64,000 nucleotides of DNA. Source: Laburnicola sp. R22_1. Its lineage: Eukaryota > Ascomycota > Dothideomycetes > Pleosporales > Didymosphaeriaceae. The first letter of the stretch is position 1, and each line of letters opens with the position of its first letter. This document shows, piece after piece, positions 62,199 to 64,000 of the stretch. The stretch is taken from positions 2,976,001 to 3,040,000 of the forward strand of contig JACONQ010000003.1 in the NCBI GenBank assembly GCA_014281115.1. Reading direction: 5' to 3'. The notes under the pieces were generated by a model, which saw nothing but the letters and a program-made list of their open reading frames with translations, was not told the DNA's origin and made no database searches. Position numbers and translations under genes: made by a program.

Positions 62199-62640
62199 CT
62201 GGGGAAGAGGAAATATACTGATTAGAGTGAAACTTACATTCTACAACCTCTGAATAGCACTAGTTCCCAAACCACAAAAGCGCACACCACCTAACAGCTT
62301 TCGAAATTACCCACCAGCTTCGACCCCCGAACTCCGCAACCTATATACCTACCTTCGGAGAAGTGTGTCAACGTGGCATTCCCAAATGTGCCATCCGCAT
62401 GCATATTTCGCTACCAATATCCATTTCCAGCGCTGGATTAACCAAGGGTGTTAGTGGGACCGGGTTGTTCATTGGTAGCCACCCGGTCGTGGCTGGCTCC
62501 TCGGTGCGCAGAAATATTAGATTTCAGTTCAGCTGAGTGTGGGTTCGCTACTAGTCCAGAAGTACCGCAAGCTCTTTTAAAGCAGCGTTAGATAAATGGA
62601 GGATTAAAGAGATAACAAAGTGTTAAAAGACTAGGCATGT
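62199..62640. other. Normal-composition spacer, no supported gene
   Basis: It may include the first exon or promoter of the CorA-like gene (ATG candidates on the minus strand near 62402). An 8-bp inverted pair GACCGGGT/ACCCGGTC lies near 62459-62490. Nothing else is seen. Confidence 0.5.
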
Positions 62641-62650
62641 TATAATAACT

Positions 62651-63720
62651 CCCTTCCTAGGCAGGAGTATAAACTGCCCCTACTTATTAGCTTTTAAGTA
62701 GTCTTATTATATTTAATTACTGTATTTTTTATTATATTACTAGCGCTTATCTAATATTATATATAAGCGCTAAGCCTTAGAACTAAAGTAAGTTAAAATT
62801 TTATTAAAATTTTTCCCTTTAGCTTTTAAGATAATAACTTATAATAATAATATCTTTAACTTACTTACCTACCTACTACTTTACTAAATTTAATTTTACT
62901 TTTAACTTTATACTATATTACTAAATAATAAATAACTTGCTATATATATATATACTTTACTACTACTATTATTATTACTATAATATATAATAAATTATAT
63001 ACACACTTTTTACTTCTAATACTAAATAGTACTTTACTATTTTACTAGCCTTTATTAGAAAATTTTTATACGCGTATAAGTACCTAAGGTACCTAGATAT
63101 ATTAGGAAAGTTTTTTTAAATAGGCTACTTAACTATGTGTGGATATGCGTATATATATATATATATATATAAACTTGCGTAAATATATATAACTAGTCTA
63201 AATAACTAATTTCTTTAAAGCTTTATAACTTTTTTACTAGCAAAGCTATAATTTTAATTTTTAATAGATTTATAGAGAAGATACTAGTCTTTAATTATTT
63301 AATTTAGGAATACTATTTTTATTATATAATTAGTTAGTAATTAATAAAACACTCTCTATTTTACTAGTTATTATATATATTATATAATATTATTATATCT
63401 AGAAGAGAAATATTATAGACCTTTTAGTATATAGTATAACACTATAAGAGAAAGCTATAGGTATACTAAAAACATATTAAAAAAGGTAAAGTAGCTTAGA
63501 AATAAATAGGTTAAATTATAGACTATTTATTAGTATATGTAAATTAGCCCCTTTTACTAATAATAAGGTAGTTAATTATAAAATATACAAAATACTAAAG
63601 TTAATAATATAGTATATAGTTGCCTACGTATATATAATATAAAATCTATAATTAGAGATTAAGTATTTATCTATCTACTATATAATATATTTAATTATTA
63701 CGTAAGACCTTAAGGTTATA
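62651..63720. repeat. Fragmented copy of the long-TIR repeat family
   Basis: 62651-63100 matches the left arm at 7257-7700 (terminus CCCTTCCTAGGCAGGAGTAT). 63411-63720 matches the middle part at 10771-11080. AT content is very high, with RIP-like changes. The 63100-63410 stretch shows a TA dinucleotide run at about 63150-63170 and nothing coding. Confidence 0.6.
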
Positions 63721-63764
63721 ATCTAGTATAGCTATCTCTTACTCTAATAATACTATTACTACCT

Positions 63765-64000
63765 TTCCCTTCTATTTAAAGTCTTAATTTCTCCTCTTTA
63801 TTAGTATTTATCTTTCCTTTATCTAATATTATATAATTACCTAGTATTACTACCTAAATAGATAAAATAAACAGGTTTACTTATTATATACGAAATAAAC
63901 TAAGTAAAAAGGCTTTATATAAATAATATATCTTTACTATAATTTTATTATTAATTATATAATCTTACCCTTGACTACTATTTACTAAATACCTACTTTA
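63765..64000. repeat. Dispersed repeat, second copy (see 23230-23560)
   Basis: Colinear with 23230-23560 and apparently inserted into the long-TIR family copy. It runs off the window end. Confidence 0.6.

Overview
The window looks like a repeat-rich chromosomal segment of a filamentous ascomycete (Pezizomycotina; a Pleosporales-type Dothideomycete is a guess from the gene and transposon families). The reasons are short introns with fungal splice signals, a fungal-type xanthine dehydrogenase, Fot1/pogo-like DDE transposons, and very AT-rich blocks whose reading frames are broken mostly by TAG codons, as expected from repeat-induced point mutation (RIP: CpA to TpA on either strand). No telomere repeat, tRNA, rRNA or CRISPR array was found.

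Layout. (1) 1-24162 is an AT-rich graveyard with nested relics: a pogo transposase tail (1-618), an AGT microsatellite, an erased pogo element (3428-5175), a long-terminal-inverted-repeat element (7257-12102) split by a Tc1-like element (7997-10734), a Ty1/copia pol relic (12103-14391) and, inside it, an LTR retrotransposon with matching 288-bp LTRs and a GAATT target duplication (14392-19893). (2) 24163-51535 is a GC-richer island of nested pogo/Fot1-like transposons, called E1 to E9 here. E2 is the host. E1 sits on its left terminal TA, E3 is inside its gene, E4, E5 and E6 are lined up at one TA inside it, and E7 lies 13 bp further on. A copia element with a half-tRNA primer site interrupts E6 (34401-40040). 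A second copy (42165-47803) joins half of E7 to half of E8, with unequal flanks, so DNA was lost by recombination. Another retroelement fragment and E9 follow. (3) 52157-56678 is the only clearly intact gene, xanthine dehydrogenase (two exons). (4) 57060-62198 holds three decayed host-type genes: a LURP-one-related protein split by a hAT-type MITE, a protein kinase, and a CorA-like membrane protein. (5) 62640-64000 returns to AT-rich repeats shared with region 1.

The most notable pattern is at the ends of the pogo-like elements. Every identifiable end carries a short GC-rich box repeated directly at exactly 17 bp. The box sequence differs by family but the 17-bp phase does not. The boxes are probably transposase binding sites. 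The same signature recovered a RIP-erased element (3428-5175) that has no readable gene. E1 and E8, close relatives by protein, have both boxes replaced in concert.

How the parts relate: nothing forms an operon or pathway. Purine catabolism is represented by one enzyme gene, sitting about 620 bp from the transposon island. Coordinates of relics are read by eye, and reading frames in AT-rich parts are approximate.
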